Positions 1 to 5,549 of a stretch of DNA of 6,168 bases are shown here, piece after piece (within the stretch, counting starts at the first letter, position 1; every line of letters starts with the position of its first letter). The translations under genes and the position numbers were made by a program. The notes under the pieces were generated by a model. It was given only the letters and a program-made list of their open reading frames with translations. It was not told where the DNA came from and made no database searches. This DNA is from Candidatus Aerophobus profundus SCGC AAA252-L23. GTDB taxonomy: Bacteria; Aerophobota; Aerophobia; Aerophobales; Aerophobaceae. The stretch covers positions 32,158 to 38,325 of the forward strand of contig AQRW01000173.1 of NCBI GenBank assembly GCA_000402295.1, read 5' to 3'.

Positions 1-1438
1 CAGCAAATATTGCTTGATATCCTTTCTTTCGCAAATCATCAAAAGTCAAATCCGGGCCTACAGGAGTGTTGGTCTTTATTTTCACCCCTTGTTCTTTGAT
101 CTTTTCAATTTCATAATCAAGTATTTCATCCGGTAGTCGGTATTCTGGAATTCCCACTCTTAACATTCCTCCCGTAACCGGTAATGCTTCAAACACAGTA
201 GGTCGGTAACCCATTTTGGCCAAATAATACCCAGCTGCCAAACCCCCAGGACCGGAACCAATGATGGCAACTTTGGCTAAAGACTTCTTTTCTTCCCCCG
301 ACTTCTCTTCTTTTGGAGCTTGGCCCTTATCTGAATTCTTCATCTCCCAATCTGAGACAAACCTTTTTAGTGCGTTTACGGCCACCGGCTCGTCAACATC
401 TTTTCTATTGCAGTTGTCCTCACAGGGATGAGTGCAGACTCTTCCACAAATCCCCGGAAATGGATTATTCTCTCGGATAAGATCCAACGCTTCCTGAAAC
501 TTCCCTTCACCGATCAGAGCAATATATCCTTGAACTTGTATGCCCGCCGGGCAGGCATTGGTACAAGGAGGTATGCCGATCTTATCTATGGTGTACTTCT
601 GGGGAACCGCCTGGGGAAATGGGATGTAGATGGCTTTTCTTAATGCCGATCCCTCATTGAACTCACTTACAACCTCTACTGGACAGACTTTGGTACATTC
701 ACCGCATCCGGTACATTTGTCGGCATCGATGTAGCGTGCTTTCTTTCTCACCTTGGCTTTGAAGTTTCCCACATACCCACTTACTTCTTCTACCTCAGAA
801 TAAGTGAGGAGCTCGATATTTGGATGTCTGGGAACGTCGGCCATCTTGGGAGTGAGAATACAGGCGGAACAATCCAAAGTGGGGAAGGTTTTATCCAGCT
901 GAGCCATCCTTCCTCCAATGGTGGGTTCTCTTTCAACCAAATAGACTTTGTATCCAGTGTCAGCAATATCCAGGGCAGCTTGAATTCCGGCGATGCCTCC
1001 CCCGACTACCAAGGCACTCTTATTTACCCCGGCTTCTTGTGCCTCCAGAGGTGTCAGGCCGGCTGCTTTCAATACCGAGCCGGTCACTATTTTGATTGCC
1101 TTTGCGGTAGCTTCCGCCTTATCTTTATGCACCCAGGAACATTGTTCTCTGATATTAGCCATTTCCAGACAATATGGATTTAACCCTGCTTCCTCAATTG
1201 CCGTTCTAAAGGTGGGTTCATGCATTCTGGGAGAACAGGAGGCAACCACAACTTTATCCAATCCCACTGTCTTTATGTCATCCTTTATCATTTCCTGACC
1301 AGGATCTGAACACATGTACTTGTAGTGTGTGCTCACCACGACACTGGGCAAGGATTTCGCATACTCGGCAACCTTCTCCACATCTACCGTGTTAGATATG
1401 TTTATCCCGCACTCACAGATATAGACTCCGATCTTCAT
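1..1438 (-). CDS. HdrA-like protein with inserted GltD-type NAD(P)H/FAD module (partial, C-terminus beyond left edge)
   Basis: An open frame of 479 codons runs from an ATG at 1438 off the left edge, so the C-terminus is missing. Residues 1-250 align without gaps to the neighbouring HdrA at about 70% identity (counted by eye). They carry the N-terminal Cys set C8, C10, C43, C68, C90 and C100, the FAD Rossmann motif VGGGIAG (145-151), the LDCSAC motif (188-193) and a 4Fe-4S motif C242-x2-C245-x2-C248-x3-C252-P. At about residue 285 it departs from HdrA. A Cys-rich segment (C292, C296, C331, C335, C339, C343) resembles the glutamate-synthase small-subunit/dihydropyrimidine-dehydrogenase Fe-S domain. 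A charged linker (about 367-387) and a second dinucleotide-binding fold follow (IGSGPGG at 393-399, then FEALPVTGGMLRVGIPEYRLP). In this family the extra module oxidises NAD(P)H or reduces NAD(P)+; inferred role is linking pyridine nucleotides to Hdr electron transfer in the cytoplasm. The ATG has a modest AGGA 7 nt upstream and lies 18 bp after the upstream gene, so the pair is probably co-transcribed. Confidence 0.93.
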   Translation of the reverse strand, partial: MKIGVYICECGINISNTVDVEKVAEYAKSLPSVVVSTHYKYMCSDPGQEMIKDDIKTVGLDKVVVASCSPRMHEPTFRTAIEEAGLNPYCLEMANIREQCSWVHKDKAEATAKAIKIVTGSVLKAAGLTPLEAQEAGVNKSALVVGGGIAGIQAALDIADTGYKVYLVEREPTIGGRMAQLDKTFPTLDCSACILTPKMADVPRHPNIELLTYSEVEEVSGYVGNFKAKVRKKARYIDADKCTGCGECTKVCPVEVVSEFNEGSALRKAIYIPFPQAVPQKYTIDKIGIPPCTNACPAGIQVQGYIALIGEGKFQEALDLIRENNPFPGICGRVCTHPCEDNCNRKDVDEPVAVNALKRFVSDWEMKNSDKGQAPKEEKSGEEKKSLAKVAIIGSGPGGLAAGYYLAKMGYRPTVFEALPVTGGMLRVGIPEYRLPDEILDYEIEKIKEQGVKIKTNTPVGPDLTFDDLRKKGYQAIFA

Positions 1439-1456
1439 CTCGGGTTCCTGGAAAGA
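1439..1456 (-). promoter_or_regulatory. 18-bp intergenic gap with weak ribosome binding site
   Basis: Between the TAG of the upstream HdrA and the ATG of the second gene, the coding strand reads CAGGAACCCGAG before the ATG. The AGGA core sits 7 nt from the start. The tight spacing and absence of any terminator support one transcript for both genes. Confidence 0.6.
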
Positions 1457-3409
1457 CTATCTCAAAATAGCATCGATCTGGGCTAAGAGTTGCTCATCCT
1501 TAAAATGCTTCAGGTATATGGCCCCGGAAGGACAGGCGGCCGTACAACAACCGCATCCCTTACACAAGACTTCATTGCATTTCATGACTTTTCCTACCTC
1601 ATCATACTCCAAGGCTGAATAGGCACACACACTCTCACAGGTTCTGCATCCAGCACACAAATCCTCATTCACAGCGGCAGTAGTTGGTTCGGTCTCTACT
1701 TTCCCTTTGGCCAAGGGGATGGAGGCTCTGGCGGCCGCTGCATTGGCCTGGGCTACCGAGTCAGGTATGTCCTTGGGACTTTGACAACATCCAGCCAAAA
1801 ATATGCCATCAGTCAGGGTATCAACCGGCCTCAACTTGGGATGGGCCTCCAAATAAAAACCATCCCCGCTGTGCTGAATATTGAGGATGTGGGACAACTC
1901 TCGGGCATTCTGCTTGGGAATTATTCCGCTGGCCAGGACTACCAAGTCGGCTTGGTTATCAGGATAATCTTTTGCTTTGACGTACGTGTTGCCGTCTTCT
2001 TGGACAACCTGAATGGGATCATCCAACTCTCTTCTCCGGTAGGTTATCCCTTCTTCACCCTTGATTCGATTGTAGAATTCCTCGAATCCTTTCCCAAAGG
2101 CTCTAATATCGGTGTAATATATAGTGATCTCGGCCTCGGGATTTTTTTCCTTCATAAGATGAGCGTGCTTGGCAGTATACATACAGCACACTCGGGAGCA
2201 ATACTCATTGCCATTTCCTTCCCTATCCCTTGATCCCACACATTGAATAAAGGTAACCCTTTTTGGTTCCTTACCATTTATTTGAATCTTACCGCTGGTA
2301 GGACCAGACGCCGAAACCAATCTTTCAAATTCCAGTCCGGTAATCACATTGTCGAATTGAGCATAACCATATTCAGGTTTTAGAGATAGATCAAACAAAT
2401 CAAATCCGGTGGCCACAACAATAGTCCCTATCTCAAGTTCTATTTCCTCATCTTTCTGCGTGAAGTCAATGGCATCTCGCGGACAGGCATCCGCACAAAG
2501 GGGAAACTTGCCGCATTTTCCTCGCGTCACCATCAGACACTTCTCGGGATCAATGGTGTAAATCAAGGGTACGGACTGAGGGAAAGAAACATAAATCGCA
2601 CCTCTTTTTCCCAGGCCTTGATCAAATTCGTTGACCAGTCTTCCTTTTAAGCGACAACTCTCGGCACAGACTCCACATCCCACACATTCTTCCTCATTCA
2701 CGTATCTGGCTTTCTTGTTGACTTTAACCTTGAAATTTCCAATGTACCCGCTGATTTCGGTAATTTCCGAATAAGCCATCAGTTCGACATTAGGATGTCT
2801 GGCAGCATCTACCATCTTTGGAGTAAGAATACAGGCCGAACAGTCCAGAGTGGGGAATGTCTTATCCAGCTGGGCCATCCTTCCCCCAATGGTGGGTTCT
2901 TTTTCCACTAAATAGACCTTGAAGCCTTCATCAGCTATACTTAGAGCTGCTTGAATACCGACAATTCCTCCCCCCACCACCAAAGCTGTAGGGGTGACAC
3001 TCACTTCTTTCTTCTCTAAAGGATCAAGAAGCTCGGCTCTGGCAATCGATCCGGAAATTATTTCCAGCGCTTTCTGGGTGGCTTCTTCTTTATTGTCATG
3101 AATCCAGGAACATTGTTCTCTAATATTGGCCATCTCGAAGCAATAAGGATTAAGCCCAGCTTCCTGGACAACAGTCCTAAAGGTCGGTTCGTGCATTCTG
3201 GGAGAACACGATGCCACCACAACCCGGTCCAGGCTCAATTCCCTAATGTCTTTCTTGATCATCTCCTGCCCGGGGTCAGAGCACATATACTTGTACTCCC
3301 TACTTATCGCCACGCTGGGTAAGGTACTGATGTGCTCCACTACTTTCTTCACATCTACCGTATTTGAGATGTTGATCCCGCATTGGCACACATAGACGCC
3401 TATTTTCAC
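1457..3409 (-). CDS. hdrA: CoB-CoM heterodisulfide reductase-type iron-sulfur/flavin subunit A (HdrA)
   Basis: This complete 650-residue protein matches the usual HdrA length. HdrA is the FAD subunit that splits electrons between high- and low-potential acceptors in Hdr complexes; in bacteria the partner and substrate vary. Visible in order: an N-terminal HdrA domain with C8, C10, C43, C68, C90 and C100; FAD Rossmann VGGGIVG (145-151); LDCSACILTPKM (188-199); a 4Fe-4S motif C242/C245/C248/C252, with Arg instead of Pro after the last Cys; a spread set C291/C299/C305/C309-P; FIQCVGSRD (387-395) with C404, C408 and C409, an HdrA hallmark; and a C-terminal 2x[4Fe-4S] ferredoxin (C585/C588/C591/C595 and C616/C619/C622/C626-P). 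No signal peptide or membrane segment is seen, so it is cytoplasmic. The start is GTG at 3409, supported by GGGGAG 8 nt upstream and by the paralogue beginning with the same MKIGVY. It is the first gene of the operon. QmoA-like naming is possible, but no QmoB/C is visible here. Confidence 0.96.
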   Translation of the reverse strand: MKIGVYVCQCGINISNTVDVKKVVEHISTLPSVAISREYKYMCSDPGQEMIKKDIRELSLDRVVVASCSPRMHEPTFRTVVQEAGLNPYCFEMANIREQCSWIHDNKEEATQKALEIISGSIARAELLDPLEKKEVSVTPTALVVGGGIVGIQAALSIADEGFKVYLVEKEPTIGGRMAQLDKTFPTLDCSACILTPKMVDAARHPNVELMAYSEITEISGYIGNFKVKVNKKARYVNEEECVGCGVCAESCRLKGRLVNEFDQGLGKRGAIYVSFPQSVPLIYTIDPEKCLMVTRGKCGKFPLCADACPRDAIDFTQKDEEIELEIGTIVVATGFDLFDLSLKPEYGYAQFDNVITGLEFERLVSASGPTSGKIQINGKEPKRVTFIQCVGSRDREGNGNEYCSRVCCMYTAKHAHLMKEKNPEAEITIYYTDIRAFGKGFEEFYNRIKGEEGITYRRRELDDPIQVVQEDGNTYVKAKDYPDNQADLVVLASGIIPKQNARELSHILNIQHSGDGFYLEAHPKLRPVDTLTDGIFLAGCCQSPKDIPDSVAQANAAAARASIPLAKGKVETEPTTAAVNEDLCAGCRTCESVCAYSALEYDEVGKVMKCNEVLCKGCGCCTAACPSGAIYLKHFKDEQLLAQIDAILR

Positions 3410-3512
3410 TTTTCTATCTCCCCAAAACCCGTTACCGAACTAAGAACAAACTACCCCCGGGCTGGGAGTGACTTCTCTTAGCGTTTTTCGAACTGAATTT
3501 CCTCTCGAGCTT

Positions 3513-3526
3513 GTGAATGTTTTCAC
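3513..3526. repeat. Short dyad upstream of the Hdr operon
   Basis: GTGAA-TGTT-TTCAC is a perfect 5-bp inverted repeat with a 4-nt centre. Four further outer bases on each side (CTTG and CAAG) are complementary but offset. It lies about 100 bp upstream of the hdrA GTG. It could be an operator half-site pair or chance; no regulator is assigned. Confidence 0.25.
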
Positions 3527-3587
3527 TATCTCAAGCAAAAAAAACTATACAACACCAGCTTGCCAAGCATAACACAGATTAATCAGC

Positions 3588-3686
3588 TCAGGTGACTTCG
3601 CCATTATCACTTTCGTATGCCTCTCTAAGGAGCATTTTCTCCAGTTCTTTAGCAATCCTTCGATTCCTTTCAACCCCTCTTTCCAC
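3588..3686 (-). pseudogene. Remnant of the C-terminal end of a coiled-coil-tail protein related to the 5807-6168 gene
   Basis: Read on the minus strand, codons between 3674 and 3588 give a tail containing RIAKELEKMLL, followed by a TGA. This matches the tail of the protein at 5807-6168, which contains EIAKELEKILL. At DNA level 3634-3657 and 5871-5894 agree at 22 of 24 positions. In-frame stops immediately upstream (TAA at 3687-3689 and another further up) show that the rest of the gene is gone. A GTG at 3686 is preceded by AAGGAG at 6-nt spacing, so a 32-residue peptide could in principle be translated, but the simplest reading is a decayed gene end. It lies in the leader between the putative promoter at 3870-3897 and hdrA. 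Confidence 0.6.
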
Positions 3687-3689
3687 TTA

Positions 3690-3869
3690 TTTCTCCTTCT
3701 CTTATTCTTGCTTTCTAAGCAAAGTCACATTTTGTAAAGTAGCTTTTAGCCCAACAAAAAATACCAACCGCTTTTGCACGTGATTGGCTTTCCCCTATTT
3801 TATTCTTTGGCTGATTATATTATATATTTACTAATTATCAAACTATCTCTTTTCTTATTTGATTTATTA
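3690..3869. other. Gene-free AT-rich leader segment
   Basis: No credible coding frame on either strand. The short frames present are low-complexity (Ser/Leu/Phe/Ile-rich), as expected from pyrimidine- and AT-rich DNA. Positions 3810-3890 are strongly AT-rich (TTATATTATATATTTAC and similar). This is probably untranslated leader or decayed sequence upstream of the Hdr operon. Confidence 0.5.
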
Positions 3870-3897
3870 CCTATATCATATATGAATCAATTGTCAA
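3870..3897 (-). promoter_or_regulatory. Putative minus-strand promoter upstream of the Hdr operon
   Basis: On the minus strand a perfect TTGACA (3897-3892) is separated by 16 nt from TATAGG (3875-3870). The spacer contains the odd palindrome TATATCATATA (plus strand 3872-3882). The 11-mer ATATGATATAG also occurs in the arsR promoter at 5556-5566, suggesting shared control. Transcription from here would give a leader of roughly 450 nt before the hdrA GTG and would first cross the gene fragment at 3588-3686. A weak hairpin (3558-3568) followed by eight T (3544-3537 on the minus strand) lies between, so read-through into hdrA is not certain. Confidence 0.5.
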
Positions 3898-3902
3898 CAT
3901 CA

Positions 3903-3952
3903 TGTTACGTAAAAGCGAAAATTTCCGGTTCTTGTAAAAGCTATTATTTCCG
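3903..3952 (+). repeat. Left end of the element: two tandem copies of the terminal motif
   Basis: Copy L1 begins TGTTACGTAAAAGC and ends ATTTCCGG. Copy L2 contains GTAAAAGCTATTATTTCCG (3934-3952). L2 is identical over 19 nt to the outermost right copy, while L1 resembles the inner right copy at 23 of 25 positions, so the pairing is crossed. Confidence 0.8.
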
Positions 3953-3968
3953 CTTTTGTCCTCTTTAA

Positions 3969-4002
3969 AGAAGTATAATTAGCAAAAACTTCTTAAGGGG
4001 GG
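3969..4002 (+). promoter_or_regulatory. Transposase promoter -10, 5' hairpin and ribosome binding site
   Basis: A consensus TATAAT lies at 3974-3979; the -35 region is not convincing. AAGAAGT (3969-3975) and ACTTCTT (3988-3994) form a 7-bp inverted repeat around the -10 box. On a read-through transcript it would hairpin just ahead of the ribosome binding site (GGGGGG, 3997-4002, 4 nt from the ATG at 4007). Upstream hairpins of this sort are known to block translation of transposases from external transcripts; applying that here is inference. Confidence 0.45.
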
Positions 4003-4006
4003 AATC

Positions 4007-4452
4007 ATGAAGTGGAGAAAACGAAAGAGCCAGACTGTTTACTCTGACGAAGTTATTTATCGGGCTAAAATCTTGGATCTCTTCATTGAAAAGAAGATAA
4101 CTCAAATGCAAGCAGCCAGGGAGATAGGCCTTCGATCTGACCGGCAGATACGAAACCTTTTGAGGAAATATCAAAGTGGAAACTGTTCTTTAGCCTCTTT
4201 AGTCCACAGGAAACCAGAACCACCTTGGAATAGAATAGATACAGTAATCAGAGACAAGGTAAAAGAGATTAAGATCATGTATCCCAATTTGACTAATCCT
4301 CATATTGCTCATAATGCTCAAAGAGAACTGAAAGAGAGGGGAATACTCATAAAGCTAAGGTTAAACTACATATTCATCCCGGCATCAAGATAAGGGCCTT
4401 TTACCAGGATGAATTCATTCAAGAGTTTCCCTTTACTGAACCGGAAATTTAA
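4007..4452 (+). pseudogene. Transposase remnant: N-terminal HTH joined out of frame to the C-terminal end
   Basis: The ATG at 4007 opens a 128-codon frame. Residues about 20-60 form a helix-turn-helix of the type found in ISNCY/IS481/IS3-like transposases (ITQMQAAREIGLRSDRQIR, then LLRKYQSG). A linker with PPWNRID and a segment (YPNLTNPHIAHNAQRELKERG) typical of the region before the catalytic core follow. After about residue 115 the frame loses this character and stops at 4391-4393. In the frame one base earlier, 4354-4452 encode a coherent tail (AKVKLHIHPGIKIRAFYQD, then EFIQEFPF and a TAA). That tail looks like the natural C-terminus, since its stop lies inside the inner right repeat. The DDE catalytic core of roughly 250-300 residues expected for such enzymes is absent. 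The junction is a deletion near 4345-4355. No active transposase can be made from this copy. Confidence 0.75.
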
Positions 4453-4539
4453 GCTTTTACGTGAGGGTCAAACAAAGAACCAATCTGTATCTTCGGGGAA
4501 AAAAACCAGAAAACCGGAAATAATAGCTTTTACGTGACA
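4439..4539 (-). repeat. Right end of the element: two spaced copies of the terminal motif
   Basis: Read inward on the minus strand, the outer copy (4539-4513) contains GTAAAAGCTATTATTTCCGG and the inner copy (4465-4439) contains ACGTAAAAGCTTAAATTTCCGG. The copies are 73 bp apart, versus 25 bp at the left end. The inner copy overlaps the stop codon of the transposase remnant at 4450-4452. Confidence 0.8.
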
Positions 4540-4628
4540 CGTTGGATTCTTTATGGCTGGACGGAGACTTGCATCTCACAAATCTTACCAAAACCAGGCC
4601 AGGATGCCCGTCAGTTCTACTGGTGGGA

Positions 4629-4712
4629 TGAATGGCCAGCGGTTATAAGAGGACAGAGTCCCCTTATAACCGCACTTGAAGATGCGCCACAGCTTTGCTG
4701 TGGGGTCATTCA
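4629..4712. repeat. Nested inverted repeats able to form a three-way junction
   Basis: The outer stem is TGAATG (4629-4634) with CATTCA (4707-4712). It encloses two hairpins. The first pairs GCGGTTATAAG (4639-4649) with CTTATAACCGC (4663-4673); after one A/C mismatch it continues GGA/TCC to a CAGAG loop (4654-4658). The second pairs CCACAGC (4687-4693) with GCTGTGG (4697-4703) around TTT. The sequence is nearly symmetric, so either strand could fold. No T-run follows, so it is not a standard terminator. It matches no riboswitch or ribozyme consensus I know. Confidence 0.55.
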
Positions 4713-4735
4713 CTCAATTAGCTAAAGAGGAGGAA

Positions 4736-4786
4736 ATGAACTTGGGGAGGATAGAGGTTGGGAAGGTGTTTCTTGCCCAACATTGA
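4736..4786 (+). CDS. Possible 16-residue leader-type peptide
   Basis: AGAGGAGGAA immediately precedes an ATG at 4736, giving a strong ribosome binding site with a close start. The frame has 16 sense codons (MNLGRIEVGKVFLAQH) and ends in TGA at 4784-4786. Its last codons overlap the arm TTGCCCAAC (4773-4781), which can pair with downstream sequence, an arrangement seen in attenuators. No plus-strand gene follows within the window and no amino acid is enriched. It may instead be the surviving head of a decayed gene, or chance. Confidence 0.25.
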   Translation: MNLGRIEVGKVFLAQH

Positions 4787-4845
4787 GCGGTGAGTCAAAT
4801 AGTTACCTCTCGGCCATCCTCAGGTCAGGTTGGGCAAGAGGTAAC
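4757..4845. repeat. Interleaved inverted repeats (pseudoknot topology)
   Basis: TTGCCCAAC (4773-4781) is complementary to GTTGGGCAA (4829-4837). GTTACCTCT (4802-4810) is complementary to AGAGGTAAC (4837-4845). The arms come in the order A, B, A', B', so both pairings together would make a pseudoknot with the two 3' arms abutting. CCCAAC (4776-4781) can alternatively pair with GTTGGG just upstream (4757-4762). GTTGGGTAAC at 4881-4890 offers another competitor for both arms. Confidence 0.5.
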
Positions 4846-5166
4846 CTTTATGGTTAGAATAACCAATACTCGGACAAAAAGTTGGGTAACTGGGAAACGT
4901 TCTCTCTTCATTGGAAGATTATGATGCGAACGAGAGTTATTTGACCGAGACTAATAAAATCACGTAGTTTCAAGATATTGCTCCAGCTCAGGGGCTAACT
5001 ACCAATATCAGCTTTTGTATTCTGGCTGATTATTCAGGGACTCATCATTAGAAGGTTAGTATGGACTTCAAGAAAGAAGGGTTGCTAGGCACTATTCCAT
5101 TCTTGAAATCCTGTCATTTATGGCTATGCCCAAAGTCAAGAATTTAGACCTATTTTCACTCAATGA

Positions 5167-5523
5167 TTACTCGCTTTCAGTAGATTCTATTATGAGTCGG
5201 CTCATCTTTTCGTCTTCCATTATCTGTTCGAGCAGCATTTCCCGTACCGTATGACAGGCTTCGATCACTTTAGGATTGACTATCCGATAAAAGATGCTAA
5301 CTCCTTCCCTTCTTGTATCCACGATCCTCATCCTCCGAAGGGCTACCAGATGCTGAGAGAGATTAGCTTTGCTGCACTCAAGTATAGAGAGCAATTCATG
5401 TACCGACTTCTCACCGCCTTTCAGCGTATCGATGATTTCCAGCCGTTTCGGGTGCGAGAGTACACGACAGACCTCAGACTGAAGTTGGTAGAGTCTCTGT
5501 TTCACCTCGGGTTGCATCACCAT
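5167..5523 (-). CDS. ArsR/SmtB-family winged-helix transcriptional regulator
   Basis: This 118-residue protein has the usual size and layout of ArsR-family dimeric repressors. A helical N-terminus leads to VLSHPKRLEIIDTL (21-34), the family signature. The HTH VHELLSILECSKANLSQHLVALRR (41-64) and a beta-wing VDTRREGVSIFYRI (68-81) follow, then a C-terminal dimerisation helix (about 84-112). The classical ELCVCDLC arsenic/metal motif is absent. Cysteines are C19, C50 (start of the recognition region) and C90 (followed by H91 in the last helix). The signal could therefore be a thiol/redox or sulfide-type cue, or a metal at an alpha-5-like site; this is inference. The start at 5523 is favoured by GGAGGGGGG about 6 nt upstream; an in-frame ATG two codons later is possible. 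It is likely autoregulated through the dyad in its promoter and may also act on the Hdr operon. Confidence 0.92.
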   Translation of the reverse strand: MVMQPEVKQRLYQLQSEVCRVLSHPKRLEIIDTLKGGEKSVHELLSILECSKANLSQHLVALRRMRIVDTRREGVSIFYRIVNPKVIEACHTVREMLLEQIMEDEKMSRLIIESTESE

Positions 5524-5549
5524 TTCCCCCCTCCATTGTTCTATTTGTC

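Larger units (their letters stand above)
3903..4539 (+). mobile_element. Non-autonomous insertion-sequence derivative (about 637 bp) with doubled terminal repeats
   Basis: The ends are inverted: the left starts TGTTACGTAAAAGC and the right, read inward, starts TGTCACGTAAAAGC. Each end carries two copies of a motif of the form GTAAAAGC-N5-6-ATTTCCGG. Left copies lie at 3903-3930 and 3932-3952 (25-bp period). Right copies lie at 4513-4539 and 4439-4465 (73 bp apart). Such repeated end motifs usually serve as transposase binding sites. Between them is a transposase gene with its catalytic middle deleted. No matching target-site duplication is evident, because the flanks CATCA and CGTTG differ. 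The insertion may therefore be old, or the exact tips may be a few bases off. It resembles a MITE-like internal-deletion product of an ISNCY/IS481-type element; the family is judged by eye from the N-terminal HTH. Confidence 0.8.
4540..5166. other. Gene-free region rich in inverted repeats
   Basis: No convincing gene is seen in any frame. A 63-codon frame at 4534-4725 begins inside the transposon end and runs through the hairpins, so it is probably not real. The region contains the branched fold at 4629-4712, the interleaved repeats at 4757-4845, and two smaller inverted repeats: GATATTG/CAATATC (4974-4980/5003-5009) and TTCAAGAA/TTCTTGAA (5067-5074/5100-5107). An ATG at 5061 starts a 28-codon frame (MDFKKEGLLGTIPF) with AAGG upstream. 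It could be the head of a decayed gene but is not assignable. The region may have been the original upstream neighbourhood of the Hdr promoter before the element inserted at 3903. Confidence 0.5.

Noticed and set aside
428..1298. Plus-strand open frames opposite the HdrA-GltD gene
   Set aside because: They are antisense shadows of a strongly conserved minus-strand coding frame and show no family resemblance of their own.
1684..3322. Plus-strand open frames opposite hdrA
   Set aside because: These are antisense shadows of hdrA, whose minus-strand product has full cofactor motifs.
3537..3568. Possible intrinsic terminator on the minus strand (GCTTG-C-CAAGC followed by eight T)
   Set aside because: The stem is at most 4-5 bp with almost no loop, and about 13 nt separate it from the T-run. 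It is too weak to call a terminator, though it would matter if real because it lies between the putative promoter and hdrA.
3592..3968. Plus-strand frames of 63 and 64 codons upstream of the transposon
   Set aside because: Low-complexity Ser/Leu/Phe-rich translations from pyrimidine- and AT-rich DNA, with no ribosome binding site. The first is antisense to the gene fragment at 3588-3686.
4534..4725. 63-codon plus-strand frame
   Set aside because: Starts inside the transposon tip, runs through the perfect hairpins and has no ribosome binding site or recognisable motif.
4890..5147. Long plus-strand stretch interrupted only by TAG codons, considered as amber-recoded coding sequence
   Set aside because: Two internal TAG stops plus a final TAG in 86 codons are within chance expectation, and the translation resembles no known family.
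5061..5147. 28-codon frame MDFKKEGLLGTIPF..., considered as the head of a Crp/Fnr-type regulator
   Set aside because: The resemblance is limited to a few residues and no cyclic-nucleotide-binding domain follows.
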